Assembly: GCA_040394195.1 (NCBI GenBank)
Contig: JBEBSR010000001.1
Span: 115,866-179,865, forward strand
Direction of reading: 5' to 3'
Length of the DNA: 64,000 bases
Source of the DNA: Wohlfahrtiimonas larvae_A
GTDB lineage: Bacteria; Pseudomonadota; Gammaproteobacteria; Cardiobacteriales; Wohlfahrtiimonadaceae
Under the pieces are notes generated by a model that ran no database searches, had not been told where the DNA came from, and was given only the letters and a program-made list of their open reading frames with translations. A program made the translations under genes and the position numbers. How positions within the stretch are numbered: the stretch's first letter is position 1; the number at the start of each line of letters is the position of its first letter. Below are positions 25,103-33,505 of the stretch, piece after piece.

Positions 25103-26287
25103 TTAACCTATTGTGATTAGCGTTGTTAATAATGTCATTACAACTAAAGCAATAGATATGCCCAATATCGAAGATTGCTTATATTGCAAGGGCTCTGCTT
25201 TCGGTAATATTTCTTTAAGCGCAACATAAAGCATCATTCCACCAGCTAAAGCTGATAGGTGAATCAAGTATTCCATCGATAACATAGAACGCAAAAATAG
25301 ATACATCAATATGGCTAGGAAAGCAGGTACAACGCCTGTAAACAATGCTCTATAAAATTGCTGTTTTTTAGATTTTATAGATTCAGGCAAAGCTAAACCG
25401 CAACCCAAAGGCAAATTATGACAAATCACTGTAATCGCCAGTAATAAACCCAACCAAACATTCATCATTGCAGTGCTGAATACCACAAAACTTTCTGGAA
25501 TATTATGAATCACCAATGCTGTGATGGTTAATTTACCTTGTGCATGCAGAATTTTATTCAGTAATAACAATGCTACGAAACCACCAATCCACAAGCCTAT
25601 AGACAATACATTCAACTGCATCCACAATACTGCCAAACTTAAATAGATCATTGTGCCTGCAGAAAAGCTTAGTAATATTCGCATCAATAATTTATTTTTT
25701 TGCTGAATGCAGATACCAACAAACCAACCAATACAAATAGCCAAGCCCGAGATTAATGTCAAAACTGTTGCCCACAGTAATGCTTGGCTTTTCTGTTCAG
25801 TATCATATTGAATGCTATCTGCCACTAACGAATAATCAGATTCGCCATATTCAGAAACATTGCCATCTAAATTCAAGCGCCCCAATACTGTGAGATTATC
25901 CATCGTTTGAATGTTAGGTAATCCTTCTTTCAAACGAACATGAATGATCTGATTTTTAGGTGGCGGTGGCACATGAATGCATGCACCATAATAAGGCACC
26001 AATAAAAACTCACTGATATTAGAATTTTTATCCCATTCCAATGGCACAACAAAGCCTGAAATTGCAATGCGCTGCCCTGCTAAAGCTTGGTTGGGCAAAC
26101 GCTGATCTTGTGCTTCCATATAGATTTGCAAAACTTCTGGCGATATTTCATCTTGTAATAAATCGACTGAAGATTGCATCAATAACTGATCCCAAGTGAT
26201 TGTTGAATAATCCTCTGCGACACTCCATGAATTCATAGACATCACGGCAATCATAGTTATAAAAAACTGCTGAATTTTCTGTATCAT
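25103..26287 (-). CDS. DUF3299-ZIP fusion: putative zinc transporter with periplasmic DUF3299 domain
   Basis: A 394-residue two-part protein. Residues 1-24 are a signal sequence; about 30-155 is a DUF3299 domain (ISGFVVPLEWDKN, EFLLVPYYGACIHVPPPP). From about 168 on there are seven or eight membrane segments that resemble the ZIP metal transporter family: ALVIHNIPESFVVF corresponds to the HNxPEG motif of segment 4 and VICHNLPLGCGLAL to the histidine motif of segment 5. There is no frameshift or stop between the parts. It overlaps the preceding permease gene by four bases. Zinc transport is inferred from the ZIP motifs and the zur/zrg context. Confidence 0.8.
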   Translation of the reverse strand: MIQKIQQFFITMIAVMSMNSWSVAEDYSTITWDQLLMQSSVDLLQDEISPEVLQIYMEAQDQRLPNQALAGQRIAISGFVVPLEWDKNSNISEFLLVPYYGACIHVPPPPKNQIIHVRLKEGLPNIQTMDNLTVLGRLNLDGNVSEYGESDYSLVADSIQYDTEQKSQALLWATVLTLISGLAICIGWFVGICIQQKNKLLMRILLSFSAGTMIYLSLAVLWMQLNVLSIGLWIGGFVALLLLNKILHAQGKLTITALVIHNIPESFVVFSTAMMNVWLGLLLAITVICHNLPLGCGLALPESIKSKKQQFYRALFTGVVPAFLAILMYLFLRSMLSMEYLIHLSALAGGMMLYVALKEILPKAEPLQYKQSSILGISIALVVMTLLTTLITIG

Positions 26288-27558
26288 TTAGAAACACTCA
26301 AACCATCAACTAAGCTCATACGATAAGCTCGCCATGCAGGAATCATACTTGTGATCAAACCTGCCAACATAATCGCCCCTAACAAAAACCATTCACCGCT
26401 CGTTGGCCAAGATAACGTAATGAAAATTCCATAATGATTGATCAGTATTGGGCTGAATATAATGATCATCAACACTAATAAGATGATTCCCAATACAACA
26501 CCAATCATTAGTAACATCAATCCTTCACAAGCCAATAGAATTAAAATATCTGTAGGCTTTGCACCAGCTGAGCGTAATATTGCTAACTCTCTTCTACGCT
26601 CACCTAATCCCGCCAAAATCGTTGCTGTTAAACCTGCCAATCCCACAACCGTCACCAATGCTGAAACAATGAGCAATACTTTCTCTGCTGAATTCATCAT
26701 CGCCCAAATTTGATCCATCACAACGCCTGGCATCACTGCCATTAAAGGCTCAGATCGCCATTCATTGATGGATTTTTGCAAAGCAAATACATGACTACGT
26801 TTCTTTAAACCTACCAACATTGCTGTGATGCTTTTGGGTCTTAAATCAAATTTTGTAATTTGATCCGCAGGAATATTTAAACCTGGAATGGGTGCGCCAC
26901 TTTGCCAATTTAAGTGAATGGCTTCCATTGCTTCTAAGCCTATATATAAGGAGCGATCTACTGGCGTGCCTGTTGGCGCTAGAATACCCACAACTTCAAA
27001 GGGTTTATCACCATGTTGTGCAATCTCTGATGTGCTATTGCCATGGCTCAATACAACTTTTTGCCCTAATTCATAATTAAGGTTTTTAGCAACTTCTGAA
27101 CCAATTACAACATCAAATAAAGCATCAAATTGTCGCCCTTGTGTAAAACTTAAAGTTTTACCTCGTTGATAACAATAATGTGCAAACATGTTCTCATTGG
27201 TGGCAACCACAGGATAACTTTGATGCGTATCGCCCAATGAAATCGGAATCACCCAATCTACTTCAGGGCGTTTTGAAATCTGCTCTGCGCTTTGCCAGCC
27301 CATATTATTAGTGGCTCCGCCTAAATGAAAGATTGCATACAGAATCAATTGCACATTGCTACCGCGCGCGCCAATCACTAAATCTGTGCCAGAAACTGCT
27401 TGCACAAAATTCTCTCGCACTTGCACACGAGTTTTTTCAATGCCCAATAATAATGTTGTAGACAATGCAATGGAAAACACGATCAACAATAATGTGCCAC
27501 GACGATTCCAAGAGCTTTTCCAAGATAATGAGAGCAAATAGCTTAATCGTTTCATCAT
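26284..27558 (-). CDS. MacB/FtsX-type ABC transporter permease of the zinc cluster
   Basis: About 424 residues. One membrane segment near the start (GTLLLIVFSIALSTTLLLG), a large periplasmic domain (about 50-270, with DLVIGARGSNVQLILYAIFHLG), and three membrane segments at the end with the FtsX-like ERRRELAILRSAGAK loop. This is the topology of MacB-like permeases. The start is ATG 27558 or 27555, overlapping the ATPase stop codon. It resembles the permease of the zinc-regulated PA4063-4066 and Vibrio zrg loci. Such systems are thought to work on periplasmic or outer-membrane partners and do not behave as ordinary importers. Confidence 0.85.
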   Translation of the reverse strand: MMKRLSYLLSLSWKSSWNRRGTLLLIVFSIALSTTLLLGIEKTRVQVRENFVQAVSGTDLVIGARGSNVQLILYAIFHLGGATNNMGWQSAEQISKRPEVDWVIPISLGDTHQSYPVVATNENMFAHYCYQRGKTLSFTQGRQFDALFDVVIGSEVAKNLNYELGQKVVLSHGNSTSEIAQHGDKPFEVVGILAPTGTPVDRSLYIGLEAMEAIHLNWQSGAPIPGLNIPADQITKFDLRPKSITAMLVGLKKRSHVFALQKSINEWRSEPLMAVMPGVVMDQIWAMMNSAEKVLLIVSALVTVVGLAGLTATILAGLGERRRELAILRSAGAKPTDILILLACEGLMLLMIGVVLGIILLVLMIIIFSPILINHYGIFITLSWPTSGEWFLLGAIMLAGLITSMIPAWRAYRMSLVDGLSVSK

Positions 27559-28280
27559 CCACCTTTTCCACAACCATTAATATCATTCAAATGAATGACT
27601 TTAGTAAAGTTCCGCATAATTTCTAAATCATGACTAACAAATAATAATGTCGTACCATGATCTCTACATGCACCTAACAGTAAATCTAAAAAGTCTTGTC
27701 GACGATTAGTATCCAATGCAGATGTGGGCTCATCTGCAATTAATATGGAAGGCATGCCAATTAAAGCTCGTGCAGCTGCAACACGCTGTTGTTGCCCTAC
27801 TGATAATTGATGTGCTTTCTGATGCCATAAATCAGGTGATAAATCCAAACGTGTTAGCAATGCTTTAGCCTCATTCAATACTGAGCCATGATGCTCAATG
27901 CTATTGTGCGTACGTAATTTCGATAATTGACAAGGAATCACCACATTTTCCAAAACAGTTAAATAAGGAATTAAATTAAACTGTTGGAAAATAAAGCCAA
28001 TATGATCGCCTCGAAATATATCTCGTTCACTACTGCTGAGCTGACTTGTCATGCAATCATTAATAATAATCTCACCTGATGTTGGTGCTAAGATGCCTGC
28101 AATCAAACTCAATAATGTACTTTTTCCACTGCCACTTGGCCCTGAGATAAAGAGCTGTTCACCTTGATGAATGTTCAATTCATCCATAGCAATCGTTGGC
28201 TCTATTGCTTTAGGCCAAAGAAAGTGAACTTTCTTCAGCGCTATTGCATTGGACTTTGCATTCTCCATTTCGTTTACCAT
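27555..28280 (-). CDS. ABC transporter ATP-binding protein of the zinc cluster
   Basis: A 241-residue ATPase of the LolD/MacB type: Walker A GPSGSGKST near 48, Q-loop FIFQQFNLIPYLTVLENV, signature LSVGQQQRVAAARAL near 163, Walker B ILIADEPTSALD, switch VSHDL. The FIFQQFNL and TVLENV segments are typical of the MacB/LolD subgroup. It overlaps the preceding gene by 7 bases. An internal ATG at 28268 is a possible later start. It energises the 26284-27558 permease. Confidence 0.92.
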   Translation of the reverse strand: MVNEMENAKSNAIALKKVHFLWPKAIEPTIAMDELNIHQGEQLFISGPSGSGKSTLLSLIAGILAPTSGEIIINDCMTSQLSSSERDIFRGDHIGFIFQQFNLIPYLTVLENVVIPCQLSKLRTHNSIEHHGSVLNEAKALLTRLDLSPDLWHQKAHQLSVGQQQRVAAARALIGMPSILIADEPTSALDTNRRQDFLDLLLGACRDHGTTLLFVSHDLEIMRNFTKVIHLNDINGCGKGG

Positions 28281-29386
28281 TGAATAACAGCATTTTTACG
28301 TGATAATTCAGCAGATTTTTGCCCATTGGGTGTAATCATCTGTACTTCTACATGTTCCAAGTGTGGAAAATATTCGAATAATTTTACTTCCAACTGCTGA
28401 AGTTTGGCTGGAAATTGGCACTGCCATTGTGCTGTCATAGTTAAGTTACCGTGAGTTGTATGATGATGTTTGTGTACTTCAGCATGTTTGGTTTGTCCTA
28501 ATAATTCAGGCTCAATGACATCTGATTCTAAATCTAGATCCTTCAATGCACAATTTGCATCTTTTGGTAACACAAACAGCTGCTCAATTGCGATGAGCTG
28601 CTTTGTCATTGTTTTAACTTCTTCAATTTCAGCATCACTTTTGGGTACATATTCAAACGAGATAAAGTTCGCTAAAGCACCTTCCAATTCCAATTCGACA
28701 TTGCCTTGCTCAATGCTAATATTCATATTCGCAACACCATGTTGATGCGCGCCATGTGCATCGTGCCCAACCATTTCATCCACAATTTCTTCTTTGCTCA
28801 ATGAAGCAGGATAGAAAGTTGGCCAATTGCTGAGTTCTAATGCCAATGTTTCATGTGAATCATTGCCCATATATAGATGAAAATGCCCTGCTTTTTCTGG
28901 CGCAATAATGTGATCACTGAATTGAATGTATTTGGGTGCTGTGGATTGATCATCTAAACATTCAAATTGATAGCGCACGCCTTTTTTGCCTGAATCATAA
29001 TTCAGAATTTTTTTACCTGAATATTTGTACTCACAAACAGCCGTTTGATTGGGCGCGATAAATTCGATTTGTTGACCATGAATTTTCACAAGTGTTAAAT
29101 CTGTCTGGTAACCATTCAAATAATATGCACGATATTCTTCGAGGGTTTTGTCACCTTTCTCAGCTTTCACTGCCAATACTTGATCCAAATCTCCATTCAC
29201 TAGATATGGATAAATGGATTGCCAATCACCCTCCCAATCACTCAATGCGCGATCTTGAACATCTACATCATCAAAAATACCTTGGCTCGCTAAGGCTGCT
29301 TTTTCTGAATGATCATGATGATGGTGTTGATGCGCCCAACTTGCTTGCAAACTTAATGCAGCTAAAACAATGGCTGTTTTTTTCAT
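28274..29386 (-). CDS. ZinT-ZrgA fusion: periplasmic zinc-binding protein
   Basis: A 370-residue exported protein. After a signal peptide (about 18 residues) comes a histidine-rich tail (HQHHHHDHSE). Residues about 38-205 are a ZinT/YodA domain (DVQDRALSDWEGDWQSIYP, the HFHLYMGN metal site). From about 208 follows a second histidine-rich piece (HDAHGAHQHGVANMNISIE) and a DUF2796/ZrgA domain with KHHHTTHGN. In Vibrio ZrgA is a separate periplasmic zinc binder; ZinT is elsewhere a separate protein. AAGGGG lies before the ATG. It is the first gene of the zinc operon and is preceded by a Zur-like box. Confidence 0.85.
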   Translation of the reverse strand: MKKTAIVLAALSLQASWAHQHHHHDHSEKAALASQGIFDDVDVQDRALSDWEGDWQSIYPYLVNGDLDQVLAVKAEKGDKTLEEYRAYYLNGYQTDLTLVKIHGQQIEFIAPNQTAVCEYKYSGKKILNYDSGKKGVRYQFECLDDQSTAPKYIQFSDHIIAPEKAGHFHLYMGNDSHETLALELSNWPTFYPASLSKEEIVDEMVGHDAHGAHQHGVANMNISIEQGNVELELEGALANFISFEYVPKSDAEIEEVKTMTKQLIAIEQLFVLPKDANCALKDLDLESDVIEPELLGQTKHAEVHKHHHTTHGNLTMTAQWQCQFPAKLQQLEVKLFEYFPHLEHVEVQMITPNGQKSAELSRKNAVIQW

Positions 29387-29410
29387 ATCAAATCCCCTTG
29401 ACTAAAAAAC

Positions 29411-29428
29411 GCAATGTTATATCATTTC
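29411..29428 (-). promoter_or_regulatory. Candidate Zur box before the zinc operon
   Basis: GCAATGTTATATCATTTC, an imperfect palindrome close to the gammaproteobacterial Zur pattern (GAAATG...CATTTC around an AT core). It lies 25 bases upstream of the ZinT-ZrgA start codon, and zur is the last gene of the same operon. Confidence 0.5.
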
Positions 29429-29469
29429 ATTTTTATCGTCAAACAGCTTCGAAATATTTTTAAATATGA

Positions 29470-29512
29470 CTTATTCACAAATTGTGTGACTAAGGATGTG
29501 GATAACTTTGTG
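29470..29512 (+). repeat. 43 bp dispersed element with two DnaA-type boxes, copy 2
   Basis: The partner of 24044-24086 with three base differences. The boxes are TTATTCACA (29471-29479) and TGTGGATAA (29497-29505), again 26 bases apart. It lies in the divergent region between the zinc operon and guaA, just upstream of a TACAAT -10 candidate at 29547. Confidence 0.7.
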
Positions 29513-29584
29513 GGTAAGATTAGAGACAATCGTTGTTGATTTTTGATACAATGCCTCGCTTATTACCCCATGGAAATGAGCATT

Positions 29585-30823
29585 ATGAGCACCCAAATTG
29601 ATGAAATATTAGTGGTATATTCCAATCTGCAAGATGCACAAACTGTTGCACAGATGGTTCGTTCTTTGAACTTTTACTCTGCGTTAACACCAGCATTTAA
29701 AGTGACTGAAGAGATTGTTAACCAAGCACCTGCAATTATTGATTTATCTGAACAAGGTAACTTCCCACAAGAGAAAACTTTCACTGTGGCAAAAGAAGCA
29801 TTGGCAGACATTCATTTAAAAGCTCATATCGCTGAATTCTTAAAAGAAAAACGCCAATTAAAACCAACTTGGACTGTTGAAGCTTTTGCTGAATTAGAAA
29901 CAACTCGCATCAAAGAAATCGTTGGCGAAGATGAAGTGATCTTAGCTTTATCTGGCGGTGTGGATTCATCAGTTGTGGCAGCTTTATTGCATAAAGCAAT
30001 TGGCAAAAAATTAACATGTATTTTCGTAGATACCGGCTTGATGCGCTTAAACGAAGGCGATCAAGTGATGCAAATTTTTGCTGATAACATGGGCGTTAAC
30101 GTCATTCGTGTGAATGCAGAAGATCGTTATTTAGCGGCATTGGCTGGTGAAAATGATCCTGAGCGCAAGCGTAAAATCATCGGTGAATTGTTCATCAAAA
30201 TCTTTGAAGAAGAAGCTCAAAAATTATCTCATGCTAAATGGTTAGCACAAGGCACAATCTACCCTGACATTTTAGAATCTGGCGATCATCATGGTGCTGC
30301 GAATGTGATCAAATCACATCACAACGTGGGCGGTTTACCTGAAGATATGCAGTTTGAGTTGATTGAGCCATTAAAATATCTATTCAAAAATGAAGTACGT
30401 GAATTGGGTGTTTCATTAGGTCTGCCACCAGAAATGTTGTATCGCCATCCATTCCCAGGGCCAGGTTTGGGCGTACGTATTTTGGGTGAAATCAAAAAAG
30501 AATATGCTGACATTTTACGTTTAGCAGATGATATTTTCGTTCAAGGTTTACGCGCACATGGTTTGTATGACAAAACATCACAAGCTTTTGCAGTATTTTT
30601 ACCTGTAAAATCTGTGGGCATTAAAGATCATAAAAGAACTTATGAGTACACAATCGCTCTTAGAGCCATTGAAACTGTTGACTTTATGACAGCTCGTGCA
30701 GCTCGCTTACCTTATGAATTCATTGAAGAGATTTCGGACAAGATCATTTTATCGATTCCTAAAGTGACAAGAGTTGTTTATGATGTATCGAATAAGCCAC
30801 CTGCAACAATTGAGTGGGAATAA
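29585..30823 (+). CDS. guaA: GMP synthase with glutaminase (GATase) core deleted
   Basis: 412 residues from the likely ATG at 29585; the E. coli enzyme has 525. The ATP-pyrophosphatase domain (ILALSGGVDSSVVAALLHKA, P-loop SGGVDSS near 129) and the C-terminal dimerization domain (PFPGPGLGVRILGE, KPPATIEWE at the end) are intact. The class I glutamine amidotransferase domain is reduced: the first 55 residues resemble its opening strand and helix (DEILVVYSNLQDAQTVAQMV), but then the text jumps to the hinge (FTVAKEALADIHLKAHIAEFL). The regions of the catalytic Cys, His and Glu are absent. There is no frameshift. The enzyme should convert XMP to GMP with free ammonia or with a separate glutaminase. 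The gene is preceded by a DnaA-box element. Confidence 0.9.
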   Translation: MSTQIDEILVVYSNLQDAQTVAQMVRSLNFYSALTPAFKVTEEIVNQAPAIIDLSEQGNFPQEKTFTVAKEALADIHLKAHIAEFLKEKRQLKPTWTVEAFAELETTRIKEIVGEDEVILALSGGVDSSVVAALLHKAIGKKLTCIFVDTGLMRLNEGDQVMQIFADNMGVNVIRVNAEDRYLAALAGENDPERKRKIIGELFIKIFEEEAQKLSHAKWLAQGTIYPDILESGDHHGAANVIKSHHNVGGLPEDMQFELIEPLKYLFKNEVRELGVSLGLPPEMLYRHPFPGPGLGVRILGEIKKEYADILRLADDIFVQGLRAHGLYDKTSQAFAVFLPVKSVGIKDHKRTYEYTIALRAIETVDFMTARAARLPYEFIEEISDKIILSIPKVTRVVYDVSNKPPATIEWE

Positions 30824-30879
30824 CAAAATAGTGTAATATTACAGGGATGTATTATCACATATCGATTTAGGAGAATGAC

Positions 30880-31422
30880 ATGCGTATCGTATTATTGGGT
30901 GCACCTGGCTCAGGCAAAGGAACTCAAGCAGCCAATTTGGTCGAAAAATATGGGATTACTCACCTTTCAACAGGTGATATGTTGCGTGCTGAAGTTAGCG
31001 CGGGTACAGAACTTGGCGTAGAAGCTAAGAAAATCATGGATGCTGGCCAATTGGTTTCAGATGATATCGTATTAGGTATGATCAAAAACAACATCGAATC
31101 TCTTGATGGTGGTTTTTTATTAGATGGCTTCCCACGTAACTTGAACCAAGCTGAAGCTTTGGATTCATTGTTAGCTGGCATTGATCAGCCAATTGATAAA
31201 GTAATTTTCTTTGATGTACCTTTTGAAATCATCAAAGAACGTTTATTATCTCGTGGCCGTTCAGATGATAACGAAGAAACAATCGAAAAGCGCCGTAAAG
31301 TTTATGAATCAGAAACTGCACCATTGATCAACTACTACACTAAACAAGGTAAATTAGTGACAGTTGAAGGTGTTGGCGATGTGACTGAAATCAGTCAAAA
31401 CATTTTTAAAGCATTAAGCTAA
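30880..31422 (+). CDS. adk: Adenylate kinase, short form
   Basis: A 180-residue kinase: P-loop GAPGSGKGTQ at 7-16, THLSTGDMLRA, and GFLLDGFPRN. The usual LID domain between about residues 120 and 160 is replaced by the short loop RLLSRGRSDDNEETIEKR, so it is the 180-190 residue variant without the zinc-finger-like LID. It catalyses ATP + AMP to 2 ADP. AGGAGA precedes the ATG. It follows guaA by 56 bases, both acting on purine nucleotides, and ends in a strong terminator. Confidence 0.95.
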   Translation: MRIVLLGAPGSGKGTQAANLVEKYGITHLSTGDMLRAEVSAGTELGVEAKKIMDAGQLVSDDIVLGMIKNNIESLDGGFLLDGFPRNLNQAEALDSLLAGIDQPIDKVIFFDVPFEIIKERLLSRGRSDDNEETIEKRRKVYESETAPLINYYTKQGKLVTVEGVGDVTEISQNIFKALS

Positions 31423-31444
31423 ACACAGCTTAAAATTAGATGGA

Positions 31445-31468
31445 ATGGCAGCTCAAGCTGCCATTTTT
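31445..31468 (+). terminator. Terminator after adk
   Basis: ATGGCAGC (31445-31452), TCAA, GCTGCCAT (31457-31464), followed by T's. It lies only 7 bases before the next ATG. Confidence 0.85.
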
Positions 31469-31474
31469 GTGAGC

Positions 31475-32161
31475 ATGAAAAAAGAAACTATAATTACTGT
31501 TGCTTGTATCTTATTTGTCGGTGCATTTGCCTACTTTGGCTTGCCGATGTTTATTCCACGAATGGAGAATCCTAGCCAGCAACCTTTCTGGGAAACTTCC
31601 TTATCTGAATCTAAAGATATGCAAGCGTTTGGTTTAACGCTGAATCACTCCACGTTGCAAGATGCCATCGATACTTTTGGTAATCGTGTTTCTTTAACTT
31701 TGTATGAAACAGAATCAGGTGATCAAGTGGAAGGTTACTTCCGCGAAACTCAAGTGGGACCATTTTTAGGCAGAATGGCATTTACTTTGGTAAATAACCC
31801 AACTGATATGCAAACTGCTAAAGAAAAATCCGTTGCAGAACAAGCACCAATGAGCCGAAACAAGAGCTACAAATTAGCTTCAAATTTAAATGAATTGTTC
31901 CTAGATGAACCAGTTTTTAGTTTGGCCTTTATTCCAACACATGTTGTGTTAACACCAGATGATGTGAAAGGTCGCTTTGGCGAACCAGACCAAATCATTG
32001 AAGAAATGGTTGAAGGCAAAAAAACAGGTACAGTCCACTATCTCTATCCAAACAAAGGAATTGACGTAACTTTGGATAAAGAAAAAAGATCAATTATTCA
32101 GTATATCTCACCCAAATATTTTGGGGAAAAAATCATCTCACCGATCGCTGTTGAAAATTGA
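31475..32161 (+). CDS. Hypothetical membrane-anchored periplasmic protein
   Basis: About 228 residues. I do not recognise the family. It begins with a single hydrophobic anchor (TIITVACILFVGAFAYFGLPMFI, residues 5-27), and the rest looks periplasmic, mixed alpha/beta, with GRFGEPDQIIEEMVEGKKTG near the middle of the C-terminal half and no cysteine-rich or metal motif. The last part reads like a beta-rich GTVHYLYPNKGIDVTL. The ATG at 31475 follows a terminator by only 7 bases, with little ribosome site (GTGAGC). It may be expressed by read-through or by its own weak promoter. It is followed by a strong bidirectional terminator. Confidence 0.7.
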   Translation: MKKETIITVACILFVGAFAYFGLPMFIPRMENPSQQPFWETSLSESKDMQAFGLTLNHSTLQDAIDTFGNRVSLTLYETESGDQVEGYFRETQVGPFLGRMAFTLVNNPTDMQTAKEKSVAEQAPMSRNKSYKLASNLNELFLDEPVFSLAFIPTHVVLTPDDVKGRFGEPDQIIEEMVEGKKTGTVHYLYPNKGIDVTLDKEKRSIIQYISPKYFGEKIISPIAVEN

Positions 32162-32281
32162 TATTGATCAAAAAAGTTGACATCTAAAATAAAAATGGTA
32201 ATTTGTATGTAGCTTCTGAAAAAGAGATTGCTTAAAAGCTCTTCAGGAACTTAGGCAAAATAAGCACATTGAGGATATGAT

Positions 32282-32314
32282 AAAACCCGTAATGGAAATT
32301 CCATTACGGGTTTT
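32282..32314. terminator. Bidirectional terminator before argD
   Basis: A 16 bp perfect arm pair with one central base: starts AAAACCCGTAATGGAA (32282-32297) and ends TTCCATTACGGGTTTT (32299-32314). A and T runs on both sides suit both directions, ending the 31475 gene and the argCJBD operon. Confidence 0.9.
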
Positions 32315-32335
32315 ACCTTTCTAGCCTTTTAATAC

Positions 32336-33505
32336 TTATTGCACTGAGATTTTATCCAACACTTGCTCTAAACGGCTAACCATTGCATCGATATGATCCA
32401 AAGTAATATTCAATGGCGGGAAGAAGCGCACAACATTATCACCAGCCCCCACTAACAATAAACGTGCATCAAATGCCGCACTCACAACATCAGAAGCTTT
32501 TACCATTGATTCATCAAATTGAATGCCTAACAATAAGCCTTTACCACGAATCTCTTTCACAAATGGATATTTTACTTTCAACAAGTTCAATTTCTTCTGT
32601 GTATATGAGCCACGCTCTTCTACAGCTGCTACAACGCCATGATCAACCAATTCAGTCAATACAGCATGAGCAATTGCACACACGAAAGGATTGCCACCAT
32701 AAGTAGAACCATGATCACCAGGTACAATGATGTCATTTGCTTTTTCACGTGTTAAACATGCTGCGATTGGTACACCACCACCCAATGCTTTAGCAATTGT
32801 CACAACATCAGGCACAACATTCATTTGCTGATACGCAAACAATGTGCCCATTCTGCCCATACCACATTGAATTTCATCAAAAACCAATAGAGCATTGAAT
32901 TGATCTGCTAAATCACGCAGTGTTTGTAAAAATTCAGGTGTTGCTGCACGAATACCGCTTTCACCTTGAACAGGTTCAATGAAAATTCCGCAGAAATCTT
33001 CATTCACCAATGATTTTGCCATTTCAACATTATTGAATTCACATTCAACAACATCGCCCATCAATGGTCTGAAATCCACTTGGTATTTCTCTTGCCCAGT
33101 AATTGCCAATGCGCCAGTACTACGGCCATGGAAAGATTCCTTCATGTAGAGAATCTTCGTTTTATTTGACGCAACCGAATGACCATGTTTACGCACAACT
33201 TTAATTGCTAATTCATTCGCTTCAGTACCTGAATTACAGAAGAAAACTTGTTGATGATAGCTATTTCGGATTAACTTCTGTGCCAACAACGTTTGCATAT
33301 CATTTTGATACAAATTTGAGATATGAAACAATTTTTCACTCTGCTCTCTTGCAGCTTGAACCATTGCTGGATGCGAATGTCCTAAGCAGTTAACAGCGAT
33401 TCCTGAGACACAATCAATGTACTCATGATTTTGATCACTGTATAAGAAAGGACCTTTCCCACGAACAAAATTGACAGGAAAGCGCTTGTAAGCATTCATT
33501 AACAT
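32336..33505 (-). CDS. argD: Acetylornithine aminotransferase
   Basis: A 389-residue class III aminotransferase. The PLP lysine is in TIAKALGGGVPIA near residue 247; the aspartate binding the cofactor nitrogen is in LVFDEIQCGMGRMG. It transfers the amino group of glutamate to acetylglutamate semialdehyde in arginine synthesis and probably also serves the lysine pathway. Its start shares a base with the argB stop codon. It is last in the argC-J-B-D operon. Confidence 0.95.
   Translation of the reverse strand: MLMNAYKRFPVNFVRGKGPFLYSDQNHEYIDCVSGIAVNCLGHSHPAMVQAAREQSEKLFHISNLYQNDMQTLLAQKLIRNSYHQQVFFCNSGTEANELAIKVVRKHGHSVASNKTKILYMKESFHGRSTGALAITGQEKYQVDFRPLMGDVVECEFNNVEMAKSLVNEDFCGIFIEPVQGESGIRAATPEFLQTLRDLADQFNALLVFDEIQCGMGRMGTLFAYQQMNVVPDVVTIAKALGGGVPIAACLTREKANDIIVPGDHGSTYGGNPFVCAIAHAVLTELVDHGVVAAVEERGSYTQKKLNLLKVKYPFVKEIRGKGLLLGIQFDESMVKASDVVSAAFDARLLLVGAGDNVVRFFPPLNITLDHIDAMVSRLEQVLDKISVQ

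Noticed and set aside
24025..29584. Zinc operon as a mobile element between direct repeats
   Set aside because: There is no transposase, integrase or target-site duplication; the repeats carry DnaA boxes and may be dispersed elements, so mobility cannot be claimed.
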